From NCBI GenBank assembly GCA_021156265.1, contig JAJNBR010000065.1, positions 1 through 11,619 on the forward strand: a DNA stretch of 11,619 nucleotides, written 5' to 3'. A model generated the notes under the pieces. It had not been told where the DNA came from. It searched no databases and worked only from the letters and a program-made list of their open reading frames with translations. This DNA comes from Flavipsychrobacter sp. GTDB taxonomy: Bacteria; Bacteroidota; Bacteroidia; Chitinophagales; Chitinophagaceae. The position numbers and the translations under genes were made by a program. Below are positions 1 to 6,978 of the stretch, in pieces (position 1 is the first letter of the stretch; every line of letters begins with the position of its first letter).

Positions 1-2713
1 TGAATATCGGTTCCTTCACCGCGTACCCTTTCAGGTTGTGCTCCATCTTAAAGTCTTTCAGCTTAGCCTCACCCATCATGCATTTCGTAGCGATGTTCAG
101 GTAAGGTATGCCATAAGCTTTTGCGATGAACGGCGTGGTACGACTGGCACGCGGATTCGCTTCGATCACGTATACTTTACCGTCTTTAATAGCAAACTGT
201 ATGTTGATCAGCCCTTTAATGTTCAGGCGCAGCGCTATCTTTTTCGCGTAGTCCACCATTTCATCTACCTCAAACTGGCCGAGGTTGAAAGAAGGCAGTA
301 CTGCGTGGCTGTCACCACTGTGGATACCTGCCGGCTCGATGTGCTCCATGATACCCATGATGTGCACGTCTTCGCCGTCGCAGATAGCATCAACTTCTGC
401 TTCCTGGCAGCGGTCGAGGAAGTGGTCGATCAATATTTTATTGCCTGGCAGGTGTTTCAGCAGGCTCAGTACGCTTTTCTCCAGCTCTTCGTCGTTGATG
501 ACGATACGCATGCGCTGACCGCCCAATACATATGAAGGACGAACAAGCACAGGGTAACCTACTTCGGCAGCTACTTCAATAGCGTCATCAGTACTATAAG
601 CGGTACCGTAGTTAGGATAAGGAATACCCAGCTCTTTCAGCAGATCGCTGAAGCGGCCACGGTCTTCGGCTATATCCATATCGTCGAACGAAGTACCGAT
701 GATGCGGATACCGTTTTCGTGCAGGCGCTTAGCCAGCTTCAGAGCTGTCTGGCCCCCCAGCTGAACGATAACACCATAAGGCTTTTCGTGTTCGATGATC
801 TCCCAAAGGTGTTCCCAGTAAACCGGCTCGAAGTACAGTTTATCGGCGATATCGAAATCGGTAGAAACGGTCTCTGGGTTGCAGTTCACCATTATCGACT
901 CATAACCGCAATCGCGGATGGCCATCAGGCCGTGCGTGCAGCAGTAGTCGAACTCGATACCCTGGCCGATACGGTTAGGACCTGAGCCCAGTACAATTAT
1001 TTTTTTCTTGTCAGAGATCTTGCTTTCGTTGAATACGAGGTCACCCTTAGTGCTCTCTGCAAACGATGTAGGCTCGAAAGTGCTATAATAATATGGGGTC
1101 TTCGCTTCGAACTCAGCAGCGCAGGTATCCACCATTTTGAATACGCGGCGGATGTCGTGCGATTTCCTGAACTCGTATACTTCTTCTGCAGTGCAGTCTT
1201 TCACCAGGTCTGCTATCTGGTCGTCGCTAAAGCCCATTTGTTTGGCTTCGCACAGCAAATCAACAGGCAGTTTTTCCAGGTGTTTGTGCTCACGAATGCG
1301 GTTTTCCATCGTCACGATATCCTGTATCTGGTAGAGAAACCAGCGGTCGATGAGTGTTATCTCGCGAATGGTTTTAATAGAGATGCCGGCAGCCAGGGCT
1401 TCCTTGATGCGGAAGATGCGGTCCCAGGTCGGGCGCTTCAGAGATTCCAGCAGTTCCTCTGCCTTCAGTCGCGCGGTGCTGATGAAGGAAAGGCCTGTTG
1501 CGTTGTTCTCCAGGCTCTGGCAGGCTTTCTGCAATGCTTCGGGGAAGGTGCGGCCAATGGCCATTACTTCGCCCACCGATTTCATTTGCAGGCCCAGCGT
1601 ATCGTCGGCGCCTTTGAATTTATCGAAGTTCCAGCGCGGCATCTTTACGATAACGTAATCCAGCGCCGGCTCAAAATAGGCAGATGTTGTTTGGGTGATC
1701 TGGTTTTTCAACTCATCGAGTGTATACCCAACGGCCAGCTTGGCTGCGATCTTGGCAATGGGATAACCGGTAGCCTTAGATGCCAGCGCCGAAGAGCGGC
1801 TCACGCGCGGGTTGATCTCGATTGCGATGATCTCTTCAGTCTCCGGGTTGAGTGCGAACTGCACGTTACAACCACCGGCAAAGTTGCCGAGGTCGCGCAT
1901 CATCATGATGGCGGTATTGCGCATCAGCTGGAAGGCAGTATCGCTCAGCGTCATGGCAGGCGCCACGGTGATGCTGTCGCCGGTGTGGATACCCATCGGG
2001 TCGAAGTTCTCTACCGTACATATAATTACTACGTTGTCGGCGGCATCGCGCAGCAGCTCCAGCTCAAATTCTTTCCAGCCAAGCACTGCCTGCTCTACCA
2101 GCACTTCGTGTATGGGAGATGCCGTCAGACCGCGATCCAGCGCGGCATCCAGCTCTTCTTTATACATTACGAAACCGCCACCTGTACCGCCCAGCGTAAA
2201 CGAAGGACGGATAACGATAGGCAGCCCGATCTCCTGTGCAAACTCTTTACCTTCCAGCAGCGAGTTGGCTGTTTTGGCTGTAGCCACGGGCACGCCCAGC
2301 TCTATCATCCACTGGCGGAACAGTTCGCGGTCTTCCGCTTTATCAATTGCTTTGATGTCGACACCTATCAGGCGCACGTTGTATTGTTGCCAGATGCCCA
2401 GCTCGTCGACCTCTTTGGCGAGGTTGAGCGCTGTTTGTCCACCCATGGTAGGCAGTACGGCATCAATGTCATTCTCCTGCAGTATCTGCTCAATGCTTTC
2501 TACTGTCAGCGGCAGCAGGTACACCTTGTCGGCTACTATCGGATCGGTCATGATCGTAGCGGGGTTGGAGTTGATCAGGATAACCTTGATCCCCTCTTCC
2601 CGGAGGCTACGTGCGGCTTGTGAACCGGAATAATCGAATTCGCAGGCCTGGCCAATAATAATGGGACCCGAACCGATAATAAGTACTGATTTTATGGAAT
2701 TGTCGCGCGGCAT
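1..2713 (-). CDS. carB: Carbamoyl-phosphate synthase large subunit, C-terminus cut by window edge
   Basis: This cytoplasmic enzyme makes carbamoyl phosphate from bicarbonate, ammonia (channelled from glutamine by CarA) and two ATP, feeding pyrimidine and arginine synthesis. Translation begins at the ATG at 2713 (MPRDNSIKSVLIIGSGPIII) and stays in one frame to the edge, giving 904 codons. The first half has the N-terminal motif SGPIIIGQACEFDYSG (residues 13-28), the ATP-grasp signature IVIRPSFTLGGTGGGF (around 165-180) and the metal-binding EINPRVSRSS (around 298). The second half repeats this with GYPVLVRPSYVLGG (719-732) and EANPRASRTTPF (around 840). These positions match the two-fold layout of E. 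coli CarB (1073 residues), so the gene looks intact up to GYAVKEPIF. What lies outside is mainly the C-terminal MGS-like allosteric domain. carA is not adjacent upstream; that side holds lipoprotein genes transcribed the same way but ended by a terminator. Confidence 0.97.
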   Translation of the reverse strand, partial: MPRDNSIKSVLIIGSGPIIIGQACEFDYSGSQAARSLREEGIKVILINSNPATIMTDPIVADKVYLLPLTVESIEQILQENDIDAVLPTMGGQTALNLAKEVDELGIWQQYNVRLIGVDIKAIDKAEDRELFRQWMIELGVPVATAKTANSLLEGKEFAQEIGLPIVIRPSFTLGGTGGGFVMYKEELDAALDRGLTASPIHEVLVEQAVLGWKEFELELLRDAADNVVIICTVENFDPMGIHTGDSITVAPAMTLSDTAFQLMRNTAIMMMRDLGNFAGGCNVQFALNPETEEIIAIEINPRVSRSSALASKATGYPIAKIAAKLAVGYTLDELKNQITQTTSAYFEPALDYVIVKMPRWNFDKFKGADDTLGLQMKSVGEVMAIGRTFPEALQKACQSLENNATGLSFISTARLKAEELLESLKRPTWDRIFRIKEALAAGISIKTIREITLIDRWFLYQIQDIVTMENRIREHKHLEKLPVDLLCEAKQMGFSDDQIADLVKDCTAEEVYEFRKSHDIRRVFKMVDTCAAEFEAKTPYYYSTFEPTSFAESTKGDLVFNESKISDKKKIIVLGSGPNRIGQGIEFDYCCTHGLMAIRDCGYESIMVNCNPETVSTDFDIADKLYFEPVYWEHLWEIIEHEKPYGVIVQLGGQTALKLAKRLHENGIRIIGTSFDDMDIAEDRGRFSDLLKELGIPYPNYGTAYSTDDAIEVAAEVGYPVLVRPSYVLGGQRMRIVINDEELEKSVLSLLKHLPGNKILIDHFLDRCQEAEVDAICDGEDVHIMGIMEHIEPAGIHSGDSHAVLPSFNLGQFEVDEMVDYAKKIALRLNIKGLINIQFAIKDGKVYVIEANPRASRTTPFIAKAYGIPYLNIATKCMMGEAKLKDFKMEHNLKGYAVKEPIF

Positions 2714-2735
2714 ATCTAAGTAAAAAATATAAAAT

Positions 2736-2753
2736 TAAAGTCAGATGACTTTA
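2736..2753 (-). promoter_or_regulatory. 18-bp dyad upstream of the carB start
   Basis: TAAAGTCA and TGACTTTA are perfect inverted 8-mers separated by 2 bases, ending 22 bases before the carB ATG. In DNA this is an operator-like dyad; in RNA it would be a 7-bp hairpin with a 4-nt loop near the ribosome entry site. No family or regulator is recognised for it. Confidence 0.4.
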
Positions 2754-2778
2754 GCGGCGCGATGAGCAGATATAAAAA

Positions 2779-2795
2779 TCGGGCTCAGCGCCCGA
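2779..2795 (-). promoter_or_regulatory. Hairpin with T run at the predicted 5' end of the carB leader
   Basis: Minus-strand TCGGGC-GCTGA-GCCCGA forms a perfect 6-bp, GC-rich stem with a 5-nt loop and is followed at once by TTTTTATAT. It sits at or just after the predicted transcription start. It has the form of a short intrinsic terminator, so it could be an attenuator, or a 5' stabilising hairpin. A premature-termination role is inference; the inverted repeat and the T run are seen directly. Confidence 0.45.
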
Positions 2796-2799
2796 GGCG

Positions 2800-2833
2800 C
2801 AAAAGTAAGGTAAAAGGCGGAAATTCGGACAAA
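2800..2833 (-). promoter_or_regulatory. Candidate carB promoter (Bacteroidota type)
   Basis: On the minus strand TACTTTTG (2807 to 2800) matches the Bacteroidota -7 consensus TAnnTTTG at every fixed base. TTTG at 2833-2830 could serve as the -33 element, with 22 bases between them, which is at the long end of usual spacing. A start near 2793-2797 would give a leader of about 80 nt before the carB ATG. It lies between the upstream terminator and carB, as expected for an independent unit. This is prediction by motif only. Confidence 0.6.
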
Positions 2834-2856
2834 AAATTGCTGCGTGGAACTTCAAT

Positions 2857-2884
2857 AAAAAAAGCCCCGGGATTCCGGGGCTTT
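2857..2884 (-). terminator. Intrinsic terminator of the lipoprotein pair
   Basis: AAAGCCCCGG (2861-2870) and CCGGGGCTTT (2875-2884) make a perfect 10-bp stem with a 4-nt loop. Read on the minus strand the stem runs into seven T (2863-2857). It starts 4 bases after the stop codon of the upstream lipoprotein gene and lies before the carB promoter, so it separates the two units. Confidence 0.93.
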
Positions 2885-2888
2885 ATAA

Positions 2889-3635
2889 TTAATTACTGAT
2901 CTTGGCTGCTCTTACCAGCTCTTGTGCGGATTCATATTGGTACAGCGAAGTCCCTCCCTGCACCATAGCTATTAGCAAGTCGTTAGTGGGGATCACGTCG
3001 TAGTAAATATCGTCATGAAACTCCTTAAGCAGCTTCGGATCTGTTGGTGAAGTGATGTCATACACATTCAGCCCGGCTGCGCCGTTGCATACATACAGCC
3101 TGTTGCCTTTTACGCCAAGGCCATAGGGACTGTTCAGGTTGATCGTCCTTTCCAGCCTTGGTGACATTATCTGAGTGATATCATAAACCATCAGTGCGCT
3201 CACCGTACCGCCACAAGTATTGCCGCTGCGAATGGTCACATAGGCATAGTTGTCTTTAGCCACTACCGGGTCGCAGGCGCGTACGTGCGATGCCTGTCCG
3301 ATCCGTTCGGGGTTTGCAGCATCGGATATGGAATATATATACATCGCGTTGCGTGAGCCTATAAAGAGTTTGTCGCCATAAGCGTAGATGGTTTCTATAT
3401 CCTCGCCAATATTGGCTGTACTTTTTATCTGGGGCTGGGCAGCATTGGCCAGCGAGTAGCTATATAATTTCATATCGTCCACCACATACAGGTGGTTCTC
3501 TGCTATGGTGAAGCGGGCGAGCGAGCCTCCCTGGCCCGAGCCGCCATCAAAGCCCTGGCCGGTATCACCATTAGTAGATTTATTGCAGGCCCCCAGGAAG
3601 GCTGCGGCAGCCAATAAGTATATCAGTCGTTTCAT
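2889..3635 (-). CDS. LVIVD-repeat lipoprotein (248 aa)
   Basis: A predicted cell-envelope lipoprotein of unknown function. The start chosen is ATG at 3635, giving MKRLIYLLAAAAFLGAC, a short basic signal peptide with lipobox LGAC and the lipidated Cys17. The longer reading from 3668 adds 11 residues ahead of the signal peptide and overlaps the gene before it, so it is less likely. After a Gly/Ser-rich linker (about 23-38) come four beta-propeller-like repeats of the LVIVD type: DMKLYSYSLANAAQP, AMYIYSISDAANPERI, ALMVYDITQIMSPRL and LNVYDITSPTDPKLL. Two cysteines, in RACDPV and NTCGG, could form a disulfide in one blade. Such repeats usually build ligand- or protein-binding surfaces; no enzymatic motif is visible. 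It begins 20 bases after the preceding lipoprotein gene and is probably co-transcribed with it. Family assignment is fairly sure, role unknown. Confidence 0.85.
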   Translation of the reverse strand: MKRLIYLLAAAAFLGACNKSTNGDTGQGFDGGSGQGGSLARFTIAENHLYVVDDMKLYSYSLANAAQPQIKSTANIGEDIETIYAYGDKLFIGSRNAMYIYSISDAANPERIGQASHVRACDPVVAKDNYAYVTIRSGNTCGGTVSALMVYDITQIMSPRLERTINLNSPYGLGVKGNRLYVCNGAAGLNVYDITSPTDPKLLKEFHDDIYYDVIPTNDLLIAMVQGGTSLYQYESAQELVRAAKISN

Positions 3636-3655
3636 AATAGTTTGATTTTTAAGGG

Positions 3656-4192
3656 TTATCGTCTGCATTTAGGGCGTTCTACCGTCTGGCGCTTCCAGCC
3701 TATCACAGTGCCTTTAGTGGCGTCAGGGCATTCGAACCAGCCGGTTTCAGGGGGGTATTGCTGGTTCACCAGGTGAAATACCCCTTTCATGCGGTTCACT
3801 TCTTTCACGGACGAGGCATTACTGATATCCACCACTACCAGGTCATTGAGGTTGTTGGCATACAGGTAGCTGTTCATGATGGCCATCTCCTGCGCACCGA
3901 CAATATTGATAAAGCCAAGTTTCTGAGGGTTTGCCGGCTGCGAGATGTCGATGACGTGTACGCCTTTGCCGGACTCTACCTGGTAGAGCATTGTACCGCG
4001 GGTGTAGATCTTGCCGCCATCCTCAATAGTACGCGCGGTGGTGGCAGAAATAGTAGTCGCCTCCTGGTCGGAGCTGTAGATCGGGGCCCAGCCATCGGCC
4101 TTAGCCGGAATAGGGCCTGTATTGCTCTTTTCGCACGCACCGAAAAGCAACAGGGCTGGCAACATCATGCGCCAGGAATAGAGTTTTATCAT
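3656..4192 (-). CDS. Short LVIVD-repeat lipoprotein (178 aa)
   Basis: A predicted envelope lipoprotein, first gene of a two-gene unit. The ATG at 4192 gives a signal peptide (MIKLYSWRMMLPALLLFGAC) with lipobox LFGAC and lipidated Cys20; an ATG at 4213 would add seven residues with no benefit. Two LVIVD-type repeats are visible, KGVHVIDISQPANPQKLGF and DLVVVDISNASSVKEV. Between them, AQEMAIMNSYLYANNLND resembles the strand that starts a new blade. The C-terminus has a distinct Cys-containing tail, WFECPDATKGTVIGW to PKCRR, with two Cys 21 residues apart that could pair once exported. I recall similar tails in Chitinophagaceae lipoproteins, but cannot verify this here. Two blades do not make a closed propeller, so it may oligomerise or pack with its neighbour. 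No perfect -7 promoter motif was found upstream. Confidence 0.83.
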   Translation of the reverse strand: MIKLYSWRMMLPALLLFGACEKSNTGPIPAKADGWAPIYSSDQEATTISATTARTIEDGGKIYTRGTMLYQVESGKGVHVIDISQPANPQKLGFINIVGAQEMAIMNSYLYANNLNDLVVVDISNASSVKEVNRMKGVFHLVNQQYPPETGWFECPDATKGTVIGWKRQTVERPKCRR

Positions 4193-4366
4193 AATTTTTG
4201 GATTTAAAAACACGGATATGTAGTGTTCCTTAACTCAAACAAATACTGTGCTATTTTTTTAGAATACATGTTTTTTTCCGCTTTTTGAAAATAAACACAT
4301 TGAATCAAAGAGTTGAAACAAATCTTTCAACGGAAAGAACCTTATGAGTTTCAATGACAATTCCTT

Positions 4367-4374
4367 TATCTTTA
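4367..4374 (+). promoter_or_regulatory. Candidate mreB promoter -7 element
   Basis: TATCTTTA differs from TAnnTTTG only at the last base and is followed by CGCGG. No clean TTTG is present at the -33 spacing. Transcription would start near 4378-4381, giving a leader of about 95 nt before the mreB ATG. Confidence 0.45.
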
Positions 4375-4391
4375 CGCGGATAGAAAAAATT

Positions 4392-4422
4392 CGATAACCA
4401 TCCGTTATCGGTTGTTTTTTTT
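4392..4422 (+). promoter_or_regulatory. Hairpin plus T8 in the mreB leader (attenuator-like)
   Basis: CGATAAC (4392-4398) and GTTATCG (4404-4410) pair perfectly around loop CATCC, followed by GTTG and then eight T (4415-4422). The stem is only 7 bp with 3 GC pairs, so it would be a weak terminator. It lies between the predicted promoter and the mreB start, so partial termination is possible. The function is inferred. Confidence 0.4.
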
Positions 4423-4474
4423 CGCATTTTTGCCAATATTTTTCCTAAAACACCGCAGCAGCAAGAAATCTTAT

Positions 4475-5497
4475 ATGGGATTGTTCAATTTCTTAACTCA
4501 GGAGATAGCAATAGACCTCGGCACCGCCAACACGCTGATCATTCATAATGACCAGGTAGTAGTGGACGAACCATCGATCGTGGCCATTGACCGCACTACT
4601 AATAAAATAGTGGCTGTGGGCAAAAAGGCGATGATGATGCACGAAAAAACGCACGAGAACCTGAAGACGATACGTCCCCTGAAAGATGGTGTTATTGCCG
4701 ACTTCAATGCTGCTGAGGGGATGCTCCGGGAGATGATCAAGCTCGTGTATCCCAAAAAACCATTGTTCCCGCCAAGCTGGAGAATGGTGATCTGTATCCC
4801 ATCGAGCATCACGGAGGTAGAAAAACGCGCCGTTCGCGACTCTGCTGAGCAGGCAGGGGCCAAAGAAGTATACATGATACACGAACCCATGGCCGCTGCG
4901 CTGGGTATTGGTATTGATGTGGAAGAACCTACAGGTAACATGATCATCGACATAGGCGGTGGTACGACCGGCATCTCGGTTATCGCCCTGGCCGGTATTG
5001 TTTGCGATCAGTCTATCCGTATTGCCGGTGATGAGTTTACTGCCGATATTATGGAAGCGATGCGCCGCTACCACAGCCTGATGATAGGTGAACGTACTGC
5101 GGAGCAGATCAAGATACATGTAGGCTCTGCGCTGAAAGACCTGGACAATCCGCCCGATGATATCGCTGTTAATGGCCGTGACCTGGTTACGGGTATCCCG
5201 AAGCAGATCATGGTATCTTACCAGGAAGTAGCTGAAGCGCTGGACAAATCAATATTTAAAATAGAAGAAGCCATATTGAAAGCGCTGGAAAGCACGCCCC
5301 CGGAACTGGCAGCCGATATTTACCGTCGCGGTCTGTACCTGACAGGTGGTGGTGCATTGCTCCGCGGCCTTGACAAGCGTATTTCGCATAAAATAAAGCT
5401 GCCCGTTCATGTAGCTGATGATCCGCTGCGTGCAGTGGTTCGCGGCACAGGCATGGCGCTGAAGAACATTGCTAAGATGCCGTTCCTGATGAAGTAG
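4475..5497 (+). CDS. mreB: Rod shape-determining protein MreB, bacterial actin
   Basis: MreB is an actin-fold ATPase whose membrane-bound filaments orient the peptidoglycan elongation machinery. The ATG at 4475 gives the family N-terminus MGLFNFLTQEIAIDLG, including hydrophobic residues suited to membrane binding; a start at 4412 would add 21 unrelated residues. The product has 340 residues, the usual MreB length. Visible motifs are phosphate-1 DLGTAN (14-19), the catalytic Glu in HEPMAA (Glu138), phosphate-2 DIGGGTT (159-165), RDLVTGIP (235-242) and the adenosine loop LTGGGALL (289-296). All key residues are present. mreC and mreD follow on the same strand, forming the classical operon. An 81-base gap with an inverted repeat separates it from mreC, which might lower expression of the later genes. 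Confidence 0.98.
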   Translation: MGLFNFLTQEIAIDLGTANTLIIHNDQVVVDEPSIVAIDRTTNKIVAVGKKAMMMHEKTHENLKTIRPLKDGVIADFNAAEGMLREMIKLVYPKKPLFPPSWRMVICIPSSITEVEKRAVRDSAEQAGAKEVYMIHEPMAAALGIGIDVEEPTGNMIIDIGGGTTGISVIALAGIVCDQSIRIAGDEFTADIMEAMRRYHSLMIGERTAEQIKIHVGSALKDLDNPPDDIAVNGRDLVTGIPKQIMVSYQEVAEALDKSIFKIEEAILKALESTPPELAADIYRRGLYLTGGGALLRGLDKRISHKIKLPVHVADDPLRAVVRGTGMALKNIAKMPFLMK

Positions 5498-5507
5498 TAA
5501 GTAATCA

Positions 5508-5552
5508 GTAATTCGGAATGCGGTATTGGCAAAGGAGCAAATTCCCAATTAC
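5508..5552 (+). repeat. Imperfect inverted repeat in the mreB-mreC gap
   Basis: GTAATTCGGAAT (5508-5519) pairs with ATTCCCAATTAC (5541-5552) at 11 of 12 positions, the one mismatch being C5514 with C5546. The loop is 21 nt. The following stretch (5553-5568) repeats the AATTCC theme. In mRNA this would be a long hairpin just after the mreB stop. No T tract follows, so it is not a standard terminator; processing, stabilisation or a short dispersed repeat are possible. Confidence 0.55.
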
Positions 5553-5578
5553 AAAATCCAAATTCCATAAGTAGCTAG

Positions 5579-6433
5579 GTGCGGAACTTAATCCTGTTCA
5601 TACGTAGGTTTTTCAACCTCATATTATTCCTGATACTGGAAGTAATATGCATCATCCTTATAGGCCGCACCAATACGCTGCAGGGAAACGACGTGATGAG
5701 CTCCGCCAACTCAGCCATAGGTTTAATGTATCGCAAGCAGAACGAGGTGGTTTACTACTTCGGTTTGAAGATGATGAACGACAGCCTGCTTGCGGAGAAT
5801 ACTAAGCTCCGGCAACAGATGGCACAATACCTGATCTACGACACGCTGAAGGACACCGCTGTAAAAAGAATAATAGTCCCTGGAGATTCGACAACCGTTG
5901 TTAAGTATGCCGACTACCTATACCGAACTGCACGGGTCATCAATAATTCGGTGAGCTCTGAGAATAATTACATAACGCTCAACAGGGGCGCCGCTCACGG
6001 CATTGAGAGAAACATGGCTGTTATATCAGGCACCGGGATTGTTGGCAAAGTGGTGCACGTGTCTGATAACTATTCAAGCGTACTTTCCGTGCTTAGTGTA
6101 AAACAGCAAGTGAGCGCTAAATTGAAAGATGGTACTGTTGGTTATGTAAGCTGGAATGGCGAGCGGCCTGATGTAATGGTAATGAAGGATGTGCCCCAGC
6201 AGATAAAGGTGAAGAAAGGCGATTCGGTTTTCACAACAAGCTATTCTTTCTTCCCGCAGGATGTGCTGGTAGGTATCGTATATAAGACCGTTCCGATCAA
6301 AAAGAACAATCTGCAGCTGTTGCATTTGCGTACAGCAACCAACTTCCGGAATGTGCAGTATGTATACGTGGTAGAGAATAAAATGATGAAGGAAAGAAGC
6401 AAACTCGAGGACTCCGTTAAAAAAATAAAGTAA
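5579..6433 (+). CDS. mreC: Rod shape-determining protein MreC
   Basis: MreC is a bitopic inner-membrane protein that links MreB filaments to the periplasmic peptidoglycan synthases. The product has 284 residues: one membrane segment (about 4-28), a periplasmic coiled-coil region (about 55-85, including NDSLLAENTKLRQQM), then the beta-rich MreC core with NYITLNRGAAHGIERNMAVI (130-149) and GIVGKVVHVSDNYSSV. The start is GTG at 5579: an in-frame TAG lies immediately before it, no upstream start is possible, and RNLILFIRRFFNL directly after it fits the family N-terminus. No Shine-Dalgarno sequence is visible. The C-terminal 20 residues are charged and probably flexible. The stop codon TAA shares its last A with the mreD ATG, implying translational coupling. 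Confidence 0.95.
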   Translation: MRNLILFIRRFFNLILFLILEVICIILIGRTNTLQGNDVMSSANSAIGLMYRKQNEVVYYFGLKMMNDSLLAENTKLRQQMAQYLIYDTLKDTAVKRIIVPGDSTTVVKYADYLYRTARVINNSVSSENNYITLNRGAAHGIERNMAVISGTGIVGKVVHVSDNYSSVLSVLSVKQQVSAKLKDGTVGYVSWNGERPDVMVMKDVPQQIKVKKGDSVFTTSYSFFPQDVLVGIVYKTVPIKKNNLQLLHLRTATNFRNVQYVYVVENKMMKERSKLEDSVKKIK

Positions 6434-6978
6434 TGAGCACTCCGTTAAGAAACTTTATACGCTTTTGCTTTATTGTACTTATCCAGGTGCTGATCCTGAA
6501 TAAAATAACACTACGCTGGTGGTCGCAACCGGCAGGGTTCCCTGTTTTTATCCCGTATATCTATCCGCTGTTTATTTTGTTGCTTCCGTTTGAAACACCC
6601 GTTTGGGGTTTGTTGATACTTGGGTTTATCTCCGGCCTTACCATCGACTCGTTCATGAACAGCGCCGGTATGCACGCTTGTGCTACATTATTGATCGCTT
6701 ACCTGCGTACGAATGTGCTGAATGCCCTGCTGCCCAAAAACCTTTCGGAATATGCGAGCCAGTCACCTTCGGTGAAAAACATGGGTTGGGTGCCCTTCCT
6801 GGTATACAGTACTTTCCTGGTGGTGCTGCACCATTCTGTGTTTTTTGCGGTTGAGCTGTGGAGTATAAATAACCTGGCTTATCTGTTGCTGAAAATATTG
6901 GCGTCGAGTGTGACTACGGTGTTGTTCATTGTAGCTTACTTGCTGCTGTTTACCCGCCAAACGGCTTTAAAGAGTTAG
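6433..6978 (+). CDS. mreD: Rod shape-determining protein MreD
   Basis: MreD is the small polytopic membrane partner of MreC in the elongation complex. The 181-residue product is hydrophobic, with probable membrane segments at about 9-24, 36-53, 57-73, 78-100, 121-142 and 148-173. The motif GLTIDSFMNSAGMHA (68-82) resembles the conserved Gly/Asp region of MreD proteins, which otherwise diverge strongly. Its start overlaps the mreC stop by one base. Its TAG stop (6976-6978) overlaps the stop of the convergent glycosyltransferase gene. In many Bacteroidota mrdA (PBP2) and rodA follow mreD; here the operon ends. Confidence 0.93.
   Translation: MSTPLRNFIRFCFIVLIQVLILNKITLRWWSQPAGFPVFIPYIYPLFILLLPFETPVWGLLILGFISGLTIDSFMNSAGMHACATLLIAYLRTNVLNALLPKNLSEYASQSPSVKNMGWVPFLVYSTFLVVLHHSVFFAVELWSINNLAYLLLKILASSVTTVLFIVAYLLLFTRQTALKS

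Larger units (their letters stand above)
4193..4474. other. Divergent intergenic region, lipoproteins / mreB
   Basis: This AT-rich gap of 282 bases drives genes in both directions. Towards mreB it holds a near-consensus -7 element (4367-4374) and a leader hairpin with a T tract (4392-4422). A small hairpin CTTTC-AACG-GAAAG lies at 4324-4337 upstream of that promoter. Towards the lipoproteins I see no perfect TAnnTTTG. No small gene with a credible start and codon use was seen. A reading frame open from 4412 is only an upstream extension of mreB. Confidence 0.7.

Noticed and set aside
1157..2623. A 488-codon open frame on the plus strand, antisense to carB
   Set aside because: It lies wholly within carB, whose conserved motifs are in the other strand. 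Its translation is rich in Cys, His and Gln with no recognisable domain, typical of a mirror frame from codon bias. Other plus-strand frames at 38-535 and 1812-2633 are shadows for the same reason.
3636..3668. Longer start for the second lipoprotein, overlapping the first by 13 bases
   Set aside because: The extra 11 residues precede a complete lipoprotein signal peptide that already begins with MKR; Bacteroidota lipoproteins normally start there.
3758..4207. A 149-codon plus-strand open frame opposite the short lipoprotein gene
   Set aside because: The minus strand encodes a clear lipoprotein with lipobox and LVIVD repeats, while this frame has no recognisable feature and runs His/Val/Ile-rich as an antisense shadow.
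4412..4474. N-terminal extension of MreB by 21 residues
   Set aside because: The family N-terminus is MGLFNF. The extension is encoded by the T-rich leader with the hairpin and does not look like conserved protein.
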